Part shown: positions 14,812-23,016 of the stretch, one piece after another
Numbering within the stretch: the first letter of the stretch is position 1
Layout: each line of letters begins with the position of its first letter
Made by a program: the position numbers and the translations under genes
Origin: Nemertoderma westbladi
Lineage: Eukaryota > Xenacoelomorpha > Nemertodermatida > Nemertodermatidae
NCBI GenBank assembly: GCA_032718475.1
Contig: JAUCBJ010002402.1
Location: 1-23,016, forward strand
DNA length: 23,016 nt
Direction of reading: 5' to 3'
Notes under the pieces: generated by a model
Told to the model about the DNA's origin: nothing
Database searches by the model: none
What the model saw: the letters and a program-made list of their open reading frames with translations, nothing else

Positions 14812-16882
14812 CTAGAGTCCCCCTCCTGTTCCATCTGGAAACCATCTCATCTCCTTGCCCCTATCATCGTCCTGTCTCGGGCATTTCTTTTTCTCCTGTT
14901 CGTTCTTCAGGGCACTCATCCGCACCGATACAGCTTTGCCAACCACTGTTGTTGGATCCCTGGGTGCGGCCATTATCATTTCGCGGTATCATTTTGCTGG
15001 CGGTCCCACTGATTGTCCCTCCTGCTTTCCTCTGGTAGCATCCCACATGATGATCTTCATGCCACGCGGTATATGCTCCGCTAGAAAGCCCCTGAACACC
15101 ATCCTATTCTCCAGCGACCACCTGTCGAGGTACCTTTGGGTGTTAATAACCCCTCCATGTGATGCTGCCATCACTACCTCCTGGTAGGTGAATGGCAGTC
15201 TCCTCCTGGTAATCTCCTGGTGGGCCTGCTGGTTGATGTTAAAGAACCCCCACCTGAACTCCTGGGCCTTCATCCTCTGTCTGGTCATGACTCCGACGTT
15301 GGCCCAGTCTTCATAGATACAGAATTTCTCCTCGTCATCCATCCAGTTGCACTGCGCTCGAAATGCCCCCTAAATCGGCACTTGCTACATCTATGATGTA
15401 GCCTCGGGCACGCGCCCATCCTATGGGTAGACTCGTGGCAGTATAGACAGACATGTCGCTCCCTTTTGGTAGCGATACAGACAATTCTTCTGCTGGTGGG
15501 TTAGCGTCCCACAATAGTCACAACCGTCTATCAAGGTCTGCCACCCAAACTCATCTCATCCTCCAGCCGAAACTCACCCGAGGCCTCCGAGCCCCACCTC
15601 AACTCATCCCAATCCTGGGTCTCGAATTCGTATTCCCCTCCTCTTATATTTGCCTCTCTACATGCTGCATCTCTCCTCTCTTTCCTAGTGGCCTCTTATA
15701 GCTTTCTTTCCACCTCTCTATCCACCTCGCATTTCTTCCATTGTCTATACAGTGTGTCTAATTCTCTGTTCACCAGATGACGGGTATTGTAATACACTGA
15801 CTTGCCCTTCTGCCATGGGTGGTCTACAAGACCTTCTAAAGCAGTTTTAAAGGCCCTTCTTTGGTTCAGAGTTCCTCCCATCAGTAGAAATGCCGTCGGC
15901 TCCCTGCCGATAACCACCATTATGAATAGGTTCACCAACCCTATTATTATCCAGTCCGCATGTAAGATATACTTCTTCTGGTATGTCTTAATCGCCCCCT
16001 TTCGGAAGTGATATAACTCGTCCCTTCCCAGTCTTTCCCCCCAATTGAGTAAACTTGCCAGTTCCGCCCCATACTCCTCTTGGAACTTGTTCCACTCCAT
16101 CGGTTTGTGGCATACGAGTCACATCAACTGACCCATCATCACGGCTCCATATTGTCCCATGTTATCCACCAGTCCCAATCCATCAGGTTTCTTCATAGCC
16201 ATGTAGACTACCTGCATATCCAGAAGATTCGGGGTGTTCGGTCCAATAATCCTCTAGGCGTCGTCGCGTATTGCCGATCCAATCTTGATCATAGTCTTTG
16301 ATCTCACTAACATCTGCACCACATCCGGTAGACGATTCAGCTTTGGTCCGCTCTTCTTACCACTAGGTCCCTAGGTCAAACAGAAAAGTATCTCCATTTG
16401 GCACCTATAAGTGCAGCAATATAGTTCTACCCGATCCCCCTGACCCCTTTCTTGTCCCACCATCATCCTCTACAGTCCCCTCTTTCACCTAGGACCATAT
16501 ATCCAACCCTCTCTATGGAATTGACAAACTTCATCCACTCTTTCTTAGGTGGTTCCCTTGCATACTTCCCCAAAGGTATCCCAAATGTTCCTTCGTCCCC
16601 TTTAACAATGTAACGAAGATGTTCATTGGCCGTGTTATCCAACGTCGGTGTCCCGTAGGTCCGGACTAATCATCGTTCGTGCATCTCCCTAAACTGATCT
16701 TGTAACACGTGTGCTTTCTCACTGTTGGAAGTCGTTTGTAGTATTCCCTCGTCTTGTTCTCCGGATGTCTTAATGTGAAATCCACCAGTAGCTCTTTCTT
16801 GCTCTTCCCCGACTTCCTCTTCTTGACTAGCTTCTCTGCCATCCTGATTTTCCTCTCTCACCAAACTGGTGGTGCCTTTCAA
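14812..16882 (-). pseudogene. ORF B: decayed protein with three consecutive CCHC zinc knuckles
   Basis: This is a broken gene of roughly 690 codons, read through several stops and shifts. The start chosen is the ATG at 16882 (MKGTTSLV), which gives an acidic, Glu-rich N-terminus. Frames continue through the block WMKFVNSIERVGYMVL near 16530. Then comes the largest intact piece, 16100-15696, a helical-looking domain with HADWIIIGLVNLFIMVVIG. Next is an array of three CX2CX4HX4C knuckles: 15522-15481, 15449-15408 and 15389-15349, the last lacking one base. After them is a 117-codon piece, 15342-14989, starting MDDEEKFCIYEDW. It reads past one TGA into a basic tail that stops at 14812. The order helical domain, knuckle array, tail resembles a Gag-type nucleic-acid-binding protein, but I do not recognise the family. 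Its place after the protease is where a polymerase would be expected. Confidence 0.65.
15349..15522 (-). other. Triple zinc-knuckle array of ORF B
   Basis: Knuckle 1 (15522-15481) reads CDYCGTLTHQQKNC, knuckle 2 (15449-15408) CLYCHESTHRMGAC, and knuckle 3 (15389-15349) CSKCRFRGHFER followed by a Cys codon one base out of register. Knuckle 1 is in a different frame from knuckles 2 and 3. Three intact spacings within 174 bp are very unlikely by chance. The broken frames show decay after a period of selection. Confidence 0.8.
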
Positions 16883-17359
16883 AGGCTCAGTAGGGCAAGA
16901 GATAACTAATTTCAGTTCTAATTAGTGTTCAATCAGTGATGGTCTACCTTCTGTTCAGCTTTTATCTACCTTTTTCTACAAATATTCCCCCTTATACGCA
17001 AATTTTCCCCAATTTTGTAATTTTGTCCGTTACCCTTTAATTATGTTTCTAGAATTTCCTAGTTCTCAGTTGCTATGATTTTTTATTCTGCCATAATCGT
17101 CTACTTACAACCTATTGCTCATCTACTGCTCAATTACTACTTAAGTAATTCATCACTACTTGTTTACAGAAAAGACTAGCTACAACTTTCCTATTGTTAT
17201 ACTAGCTTTCTACCAGACAGCCTTCTGGGTCTGTAACAATACTCTAAGTCATCACTCTGGGCAATGCGCTATAGTAGTCTAGTAGTGGCCTACACTGTAT
17301 GTTCTACCATGCCTACATATCCCCCTCAACTCCCCACGTGGCGCCCTCAGTGCACACTA
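16883..17359. other. Non-coding spacer in the LTR element
   Basis: No open frame with recognisable content. The sequence is T/C-rich on the plus strand, with scattered ctact motifs. Confidence 0.45.
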
Positions 17360-17810
17360 TAGCCCATATTACATACTATTATTGGTCCCATTGACCCGGT
17401 GTTAGTACTTATTACGTATGTTAGCACATTGTGCTCATTAGACGTACGCAATGTGTACCCATCTAATCCTAAGTGTGGTACTATGTACCCTTCTAATCCT
17501 ACTACAGTACATATTATGTACTATTATTGGTCCCATTGACCCGGCATTAGAGCATATGTAATTATGTATGTTAGTACAAGTGTACTCATCAGACGTACGT
17601 AATTGTAACTACCTACTCCTAAATATCATGTATGTTGGTACAGGTGTTCTCATCAGATGCATGTATGTACGTTAGTACATTTGTACCCATCGGATATATG
17701 TAATGTTCATCTAAACTAAATAATAATATGTACGTTGGTACAAGAATACTCATCAGACGTATGTATGTACGTTAGTACCCATCAGATGAACGTAATTATA
17801 TTTTTTATTT
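17360..17810. repeat. Degenerate repeat array inside the LTR element
   Basis: A larger unit beginning near tattattggtcccattgacc occurs at about 17378 and again at about 17522, giving a period near 144 bp. Inside and after it, a shorter motif of the form tatgt(a/t)cgttagtacannngtac, then catcagacgtacgtaat, recurs at least five times down to about 17800, with spacing near 60 bp. The units are diverged. The motif contains small palindromes (acgtacgt-like). The function is unknown. Confidence 0.65.
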
Positions 17811-18880
17811 TATTATTTTGTGTTTTTTTGTGTGGGAAGGGCGTTTTGCCCTCATTCCTAGCCCAATCAGTCCAATTTATTGGATGACTCAACTAATTAG
17901 GGTATTTCCTCTAATAGGCAACACTTTCCTACCACCCTCCTATAGGTCTTCCTATCCTTCACCCCAATCTTTCCTCCGATTCTAACCTCTACAGATCTAA
18001 CCTTCCCCTCTCCCCCAGTCTAAGATCCGACCTTCTCGTTACCTCACAGAACTCTCCATTGTCCCCTGGCAGCAGAATGCCACCCTTCAACTTGTCATCA
18101 CTTGGCAGCAGAATGCCACCCTTCATCTTATCGTCACTGGTAAATCCCGCCTCTGCTGGACTCCCTATCAATATGTGCGCCATCGTTAAAGCCCCCGATG
18201 ACCCTTGGTCATCATTCAGTACACAAAATTGTTTATCATTTAATGCCCCCTCGCACTCTGCCAGCCCCGTGCTCAACACGTCTCCTCTAACTTCCCTGTT
18301 TCCATCACCCTTCATCACCAGCTCCTCTCACTTTGGATCAACCTTCTTATGTGTCTTCCTTTTCCTCCTTATCTTCTTATTCAATCCACTCTTCCCCATC
18401 CTCGTACCGGACCAGCATCTCTTCCGGACATCTCTCCGGATATCTCGCAGTCCACTCTTTCCCATCCTCGTACTGATATTCACCAGGAACGTCTGTGTTC
18501 CATCCCATTACTTTTAGGTCATCTGCGTTGAACCCATTATCCTCCGACAACTACCTTGCTGTTGCTTCTCGTCCTGTCTCCTCTATCTGTGGTATTTCTC
18601 TGGACTTGTCCTCCACCCTTTCCACTATGTGTGGTTCCAGATCCATACCCAGCCCCCGACGTACCCTTCCCCGGGCCGCTTCTCATATGGGATCTCCCCA
18701 TCTCCCGTCTTTGACTTCTGCTCTATGTCCTCAATGATACCAGACAGCATGCATCCAGATGTTTCAGGTGTGTGGAATGGAATGCTGGACTTAATAGGCC
18801 CAGTAAGCGTCTATTTAAATGGCGTTAGGGTCACCACTGGGTCTCGCTCCTTATCGCTCCCGAATATTGTTTCTAGCCTC
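17811..18880. other. Region after the protease, mostly non-coding
   Basis: Minus-strand frames from the protease continue in broken form to about 18630 (a piece with LTGPIKSSIPFHTPETSG). No later reverse-transcriptase signature, such as a YXDD-like or conserved LPQG-like motif, is visible. The minus-strand frame 18318-17989 covers the 36-bp tandem repeat and has no recognisable family. Confidence 0.45.
18067..18138. repeat. 36-bp tandem duplication
   Basis: Two adjacent copies, 18067-18102 and 18103-18138, start tggcagcagaatgccaccct and differ at three positions. Being 36 bp, the repeat keeps frame. On the minus strand it encodes two copies of a DDK(L/M)KGGILLPS-like segment. Confidence 0.85.
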
Positions 18881-19228
18881 TCATGTCGGGCAATCCATCC
18901 CGACTATCAGAGACACTTTCAGCATGTCGAGATCTGGTGTCGACAGGTCAATCGAGTCCAGGTGCCGATATTGCTCGATTTTAATCTTCGTCGGCCACCT
19001 GGCATTGATGTTTATGGATTGAGTAATACGTATAGGGTCTATAGTCCCTCCATAGTTGGAATCGGGAGTTACAGCCCCTATCCGACACCTTCCTGTTCTC
19101 ATCAGAAGAATTTCATCCTTGGCGGATATGGTGGTGACCACCATCTTACTTGACCTTGTTTTTAATTGTAGCCTATCTGTTACCCAGCTTTCCATCAATG
19201 TGAATGCTGCCCCACTGTCGATCAACAT
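18630..19228 (-). pseudogene. Retroviral-type aspartic protease of the LTR element
   Basis: The frame 19228-18881 carries LIDSGAAFTL, the active-site DSGA of a retropepsin, whose Asp codon is at 19219-19217. The beta-strand-like VVTTISAKDE follows, and LIVGMDCP stands near the end where a second conserved Gly/Asp motif is expected. The enzyme would cut the element's polyprotein during particle maturation. An in-frame TGA lies shortly before LMLIDSG, separating it from Gag. The frame shifts just after GMDCP, with related sequence going on for about 80 codons. The protease following Gag without a gap fits BEL/Pao and other LTR elements. The broken frame argues that it is inactive. Confidence 0.75.
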
Positions 19229-20528
19229 CAGTATTGTTACCGATCACCCGTTCTCTCCCATTATCCTTACTGGCACCACTCCCAGTAACACCGTTCCTCG
19301 TTTCTTAAATTTCCCAGTACTCGTCGCCATTGTTTGGCCTCCAGTCTCATTGGTCTCAGCGTACTTCGATGGATGTTCTTGACACGTATCCTTCCTATGT
19401 CCTCCCACCGCGCATCTGTGGCATAATCCAAATCTCCCTGTATAATTAGCTAATCAATCTTCCCTCAGCAATGCCTGCCACTGGTTGCAATCGATGGTTT
19501 TATGCAACCCAATTCTATGCAGCTGACACTTGTAGTTTGGATTATAATGCTCTCTGTATAGCGTTTTGCGTATTTCATCCAGGTCCAACTTGGATGGTTT
19601 ATTGTTTTGGTTGAATATACCCGCATTAGGGGTGTTGTTTCTTCTATAGCCACTATAGTTGTTCTGTGGACTTGTAGTCCCCTGCACGGTTGCATATGGC
19701 AAGGATTGCCTCACGCTCGGAAGTGCGTCTGCAGCACTGTGTTCTGGTTTAGGTCGGCTGTGTTCCGGTTTCAGTACCTTACCGAGACTCTCCTCGCTGT
19801 ACACTGGATCGATTATTAGATAAGGAAGTTAAGTTAAGGAAGTTCGATATCTCTTCCAACCCCAGCTCCATACCCTTCTTTTTCCGAGTGGAGAAAGCGA
19901 TCTTTCTCCATTTATTCCTTAACCATATCAGTAGTGCGTGCACTATGGTCATGATATTATTTAAAGTATTAAGTTCGTATGGTGCTTCTAGCGACTTTAA
20001 ACCTATTAATGCTTTCTCTATCCTGGTCGCGAAAGCTTTAATACTGACGGGGTTATCCCTGAGTCTGCCTGATGTTATTCCCCTTAAGGTTTGTTGGATG
20101 ATCTTTGCCAGATGGCCAAATTTCTTATCCAGGGCTCTCCATGCTGCTGTAAAACCTCCTTCTATTCCCTGTTACTGTCTTACAATGTCATTGGCTGGCC
20201 CCCCTGTATAAACTTGTAAATATTTAAGGCACTCCGCTTGGGTTAGATTCTTTGTGAAAATCTCGTTGCTATACATCCTCCGGAACTGTAGATATTCTTC
20301 CGGTTTGCTACGGTCGAACTTGAAAGGCTCCACTGGTGGTAACTCTATCCTAGTTTTTAATGCATCAATGAGTGTTGCCATTCCCATCACTTGGATTTCC
20401 AGCGCATTCAACGATGCGGATGTAGGCTCCTTTGTTGTTGACTTTGCTTCGCCTCTTGGGTTCGTTGACTTTCCTTGTGTAGGATATATCATTGGGGTAA
20501 TGGTCCCCTCCATATCTCGGTGTCGCAT
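19229..20528 (-). pseudogene. BEL/Pao-like Gag with two zinc knuckles
   Basis: The start at 20528 (MRHRDMEG) opens a frame containing LPPVEPFKFDRSKPEEYLQF and LTQAECLKYLQVYTGGPAND, the pattern of the Gag domain of BEL/Pao elements (DUF1759 type). An in-frame TAA at 20172 interrupts it. The same frame continues with AWRALDKKFGHLAKI and a region like IEKALIGLKSLEAPYELN. After a frame change, the piece 19804-19454 ends in a first, variant knuckle CX2HX4HX4C (19528-19487). After a TGA, a canonical knuckle CHRCAVGGHRKDTC follows (19423-19382). The domain order is capsid, two knuckles, protease. The product would package element RNA. Several stops make this copy defective. Confidence 0.78.
19382..19528 (-). 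other. Paired zinc knuckles of Gag
   Basis: The first motif (19528-19487) has His in place of the second Cys: C, two residues, H, four, H, four, C. The second (19423-19382) is a standard CX2CX4HX4C with a Gly before the His. The spacing, with an LLRED-type linker between them, matches the double knuckle seen in BEL/Pao Gag proteins. Confidence 0.75.
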
Positions 20529-21101
20529 GATTTATTTGGCTCTGAGAGGGTTGCAATTTTTATTTTATTTGGCTGTGTGTACTGTGGATACAGTGTATTA
20601 CCCTGCCCCCTCCCACCAGTGTTATCTTCTAAACTGGGGTAGATGTCATTATATTGGGGCCCATACACTTATCTGCAATACCCCCCCCCCCTGGGTATAT
20701 ATTATATCCTTCCATATTATAGTCATACTGGTGTGCAGGTACCAGTATAGGCCTAACAGGTTCTTGCCTACTCACTGGAACGTTCCGCTTAATTAATTAT
20801 GGCATTATTTTCATTCGCGCTAATTATTATAATTTTACTACGATTACGTTACCCCACTGGGACTTCAATAACCTCTACTCACTGGAATGTAAGCCGCAAC
20901 CTCCAAGTCCAATTCTGGCATTCGCATTACCCTTTCACCTACACTATATCTCCCAGCATGGCCTATCGCAGTAAGACCTACAGTATGTCCTACAGTCTAA
21001 ATGTCAAAGTCTAAGTACAATCTCCTCGAATATTCCGAGAACTCCTCTCCGCGACTACCATATTGTTGATCAGCAGCTACGCTCTGACAGGAAGTTTCCC
21101 T
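20529..21101. other. Spacer between ORF A and Gag
   Basis: No coherent frame on the minus strand. The plus-strand open frames here are antisense and lack any motif. A C run is at about 20682-20691. Confidence 0.45.
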
Positions 21102-21371
21102 TCAATCCCTTCTCCTCTCGTCCTCCTCATCTCTGTACACTCTATACCCCTCTCCCATTGCATAATATATATCACCAAGATGTGTTTCTCCGGGACGACG
21201 GCAATATCCCGAAGTACAACTGTTCTCCCTGGGTTCATTTGCATGCGTTTCCCCCCACATTTCCACGCGGCCTTGTAGGCCTCTGCCAGGCGAATTATTT
21301 ACTCCATTGTCGTTTATATTAATTATACCGTTATTATTTTCGCCACCATTATTTATTATATTATTATTCAA
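21102..21371 (-). pseudogene. Asn-rich short frame, uncertain
   Basis: An 89-codon frame begins with a low-complexity Asn/Ile/Gly stretch encoded by an ATT/AAT microsatellite and ends in a charged segment, RVYRDEEDERRRD. It lies just downstream of ORF A in element sense and may be its broken continuation. It has no recognised domain. It could equally be chance coding of a repeat. Confidence 0.3.
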
Positions 21372-21439
21372 CCCTTCATCGTCATAATTTATTGCTTATT
21401 ATTATTTAGGTTATTATTATATTTATTTATTATTTATTT

Positions 21440-22631
21440 TTATTTATTTTTATTATGTTCCTCATAAATACTTCCCGAACCAGCTTCGCTCTCTGATAAA
21501 CCCAGTTTCGCCAGTTCTAATTGGTGTTTCTGTTTTGCCTGATACTGCATTAACCCCCTCAACCGGGTATGCATATCATCCTGCATTCTCTTACCAGCCC
21601 TCTCTCTCTCTCTGTCCTCTCTATAACACACTGGTCGGCTAACTCTGATTCTCTCGCTTCTCACTCTCTGCGCTCGTTCACCTCTCTCCTCCCTCTCTCT
21701 ATAGTCTCTCACCACCTTCTCGGCCCTCTCTTTACACTCTCTCGCAAACTCCCTATCCCTCTCAAACAGCGCAGTTCCCTCGTCTAACTGTATCTCTAAT
21801 TCTCTTTGGTCCAACGAGACCATGTCTAGCTGACACGCCAGATCTATTTCTAACATCGTTCTTGCTTTCGCGGAGGGCGTAGTGGACTTTTCGGTTACAA
21901 CGGATTCCCATCGCCTACTGGTTTTAATAATTTTATCATGCCTGCTAGTGGTATTACTAACGGACGACACTGAATCCTCCGGGATAACCTCGGGTTCGGC
22001 GTCGTTCGGACCCACCCATCCCACTGACTTATCCCCCCCCGCATCCACCAGATAAGGCCCTATGTACACTACACCATATGGCATTGCACCAGATCGCCAC
22101 AATTCAAACAGTTCTGTGGCGACCCCTTCCCCCTGCCCAAATTGGACTAGGTAGTGAAAATGTCTATTACACTCACTGAGTCTGCGGCTCAACTTGGGCT
22201 CATCTACCTTTCCTCCTGTCTTGGCGTATTTGAGGATCCTTCTCGTCGCGTTATATCCGCGTCATAGGCGATCACTCGTCCCAACGTTCTCCTCCTGAAC
22301 TCCTTGGCCTCATCTCCTCATCCGGCGTGGTACTGTCGGCCCCACCTTTGCCGTTCCAGTGGGCTGCTCACCGCCTGTAGCCACTGGTTGGCTGGCGACT
22401 CCGGTATTCCTCGCGCAGCTCCCGTCTCGTGTCGACTCGCGTCCCTCTTCTCCTCATACCCGTATGCCCTCCTCCTCGACAACCGAGCTGTCTCTCCTTG
22501 GTGGGCCACCTTGGTGTGGTGGGCCGGTACGACCTCGTCGCCGCCTCCTAAATCATCGCATCTCTATCGCTCGGGGTGTGTGGCAGACTTCCTCCCTTCT
22601 CCAAACCCTGGGGCATCGTTGGTTCGCCCAT
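21440..22631 (-). pseudogene. ORF A: charged coiled-coil-like protein, 5'-most gene of the LTR element
   Basis: The first ATG in a plausible frame is at 22631 (MGEPTMPQG), about 65 nt beyond the 5' LTR. Frames then shift at least three times (near 22545, 22320 and 22230) before the long intact piece 22192-21440. That piece is about 250 codons. Its first third contains a globular-looking segment (FHYLVQFGQGEG, FELWRSGAMPYG). Residues about 115-215 are extremely rich in Arg, Glu and Asp (for example REREERGERAQRVRSER), suggesting a long helix or coiled coil. I recognise no family. By position it could be a matrix-like Gag N-terminus or an accessory protein, but it is separated from the recognisable Gag by about 900 bp. 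Confidence 0.55.
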
Positions 22632-22685
22632 CTCATTGGCATTGATGTTTCACTGACGTGTCGTCGTCACAGATCGTTCGTCGTA

Positions 22686-22695
22686 GGTTTTCAAC
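22686..22695 (-). promoter_or_regulatory. Candidate self-primer binding site
   Basis: The first ten bases inside the element after the 5' LTR read GTTGAAAACC in element sense. They do not begin TGG, so they do not match a normal tRNA 3' end. They are a perfect complement of GGTTTTCAAC in the LTR (22907-22898 on the minus strand here, 13713-13704 in the other LTR). The 3' end of that stretch would sit exactly against the LTR edge, where minus-strand DNA synthesis must start. Confidence 0.55.
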
Positions 22696-23016
22696 TGTGA
22701 CGGGAACCGAGTTGGCGAGGATCCCGACCGGGTTTTGTGTCATGGTTTATATGCGTCGCCACGTGCTAATGGCTGAATGCTTGGGGGCTAAAAGGCCGAA
22801 GGCCGATATAATAAACTAAGTTAGTAACTGAATGTTAATATAATGTCAGATACTTGAGCTCCAGTAATACTGCACAAAAATAGCAGTAATGGCAATGGTT
22901 GAAAACCGTTTGACTTCTACACTCAATATAGCCAACTGAGGCACAATTAGCAGAGTAACGGTTATATATTATTACATGGTATACATATTCCTATCTATGT
23001 GTGGCCTACCAATACA
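22696..23016 (-). repeat. 5' LTR (partial, truncated by the window end)
   Basis: This matches 13469 to about 13822 in the same orientation, so it is a direct repeat. Only the downstream (R-U5) part and a little U3 are inside the window. The section from about 22895 to 22980, containing the conserved GGTTGAAAACC (plus strand) and the TATA-like sequence, is almost identical to the other LTR. The section at 22752-22830 differs strongly and lacks the 18-bp hairpin. Confidence 0.85.
22898..22907 (-). promoter_or_regulatory. Candidate transcript 5' end / self-primer sequence in the 5' LTR
   Basis: GGTTTTCAAC in element sense, identical in both LTRs and embedded in a stretch of about 55 bases without differences. 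TATATT lies about 23 nt upstream and a better TATATAA about 55-60 nt upstream. If transcription starts here or just before, the RNA 5' end could fold back onto the primer site. Confidence 0.45.

Larger units (their letters stand above)
13469..23016 (-). mobile_element. Non-autonomous LTR retrotransposon, BEL/Pao-like Gag and protease, right LTR cut by window
   Basis: Direct repeats starting TGTGAYGGG at 13469 and at 22696 mark two LTRs. The coding potential between them reads right to left: ORF A, Gag with zinc knuckles, protease, repeat spacer, ORF B. The left LTR (3' for the element) is bounded by TG...CA and preceded, in element sense, by a purine tract. The right LTR is followed by a candidate self-primer site. 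About 8.6 kb separates the LTRs, enough for a full pol gene, yet no reverse transcriptase, RNase H or integrase motif was seen. Aligned LTR parts differ at roughly 13 of 195 positions by eye, plus a large indel, so the copy is old. All its genes contain stops or frame breaks. It would depend on a polymerase supplied elsewhere. Confidence 0.8.

Noticed and set aside
16225-16290. IRDDA on the minus strand as a possible reverse-transcriptase YXDD box
   Set aside because: The flanking residues lack the hydrophobic strands and the usual neighbouring motifs, and an in-frame stop follows at once. It belongs to the ORF B remnant.
17360-17810. CRISPR array
   Set aside because: The repeats are diverged, of unequal spacing, palindromic only in part, and sit in an animal retrotransposon.
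18059-19382. Overlapping plus-strand open frames over the protease region
   Set aside because: They are antisense shadows of Gag and protease, made long by Ser/Pro-rich complement composition.
13469-23016. Polinton or other DNA transposon with terminal inverted repeats
   Set aside because: The end repeats are direct, not inverted, and have TG...CA borders with a purine tract, so they are LTRs.

Overview
This looks like a piece of an animal (invertebrate metazoan) nuclear genome. It is AT-rich and gene-poor, full of decayed transposons, and its one host gene, a Src-family tyrosine kinase, is split by GT-AG introns. The class of animal cannot be fixed from sequence alone. An early-branching marine invertebrate such as a sponge is possible but unproven.

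Layout. 1-1957 holds AT-rich DNA, a G/C homopolymer hairpin and a 5'-truncated LINE end. 1958-7347 (minus strand) is a complete five-exon Src-family kinase of 501 codons (myristoylated N-terminus, SH3, SH2, kinase). I assembled it by matching splice sites and phases; the DFG/APE exon is visible only on the minus strand at 4171-4301. Its introns carry other elements: a tRNA-like SINE in intron 2, two related foldback MITEs in intron 3, and a frameshifted LINE reverse transcriptase in intron 4. 7585-11270 holds two more copies of the LINE family seen near 1 kb: a scrambled one on the plus strand and one with a long open reverse-transcriptase frame on the minus strand. 11444-13147 contains several terminal-inverted-repeat and foldback elements.

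13469-23016 is a large LTR retrotransposon on the minus strand. Its right (5') LTR runs off the window. The left (3') LTR is bounded by TG...CA and abuts a purine tract. Read from right to left, the element carries: a decayed ORF A with a charged, probably coiled-coil region; a BEL/Pao-like Gag with two zinc knuckles; an aspartic protease (DSGA); a spacer with a degenerate repeat array; and a decayed ORF B with three consecutive CCHC zinc knuckles. I found no reverse transcriptase, RNase H or integrase, so it looks non-autonomous.

Two points stand out. First, the 10 nt immediately inside the 5' LTR, where a tRNA primer site would lie, are perfectly complementary to a 10-nt stretch in the most conserved part of both LTRs, just downstream of TATA-like sequences. 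That is the geometry of Tf1/sushi-type self-priming. Second, the purine tract and LTR edge at the 3' end are mirrored as a perfect 24-bp inverted repeat. The kinase is unusual in having a run of acidic residues inserted just before its activation-loop tyrosine and a C-terminal tail that stops one residue after the putative inhibitory tyrosine.
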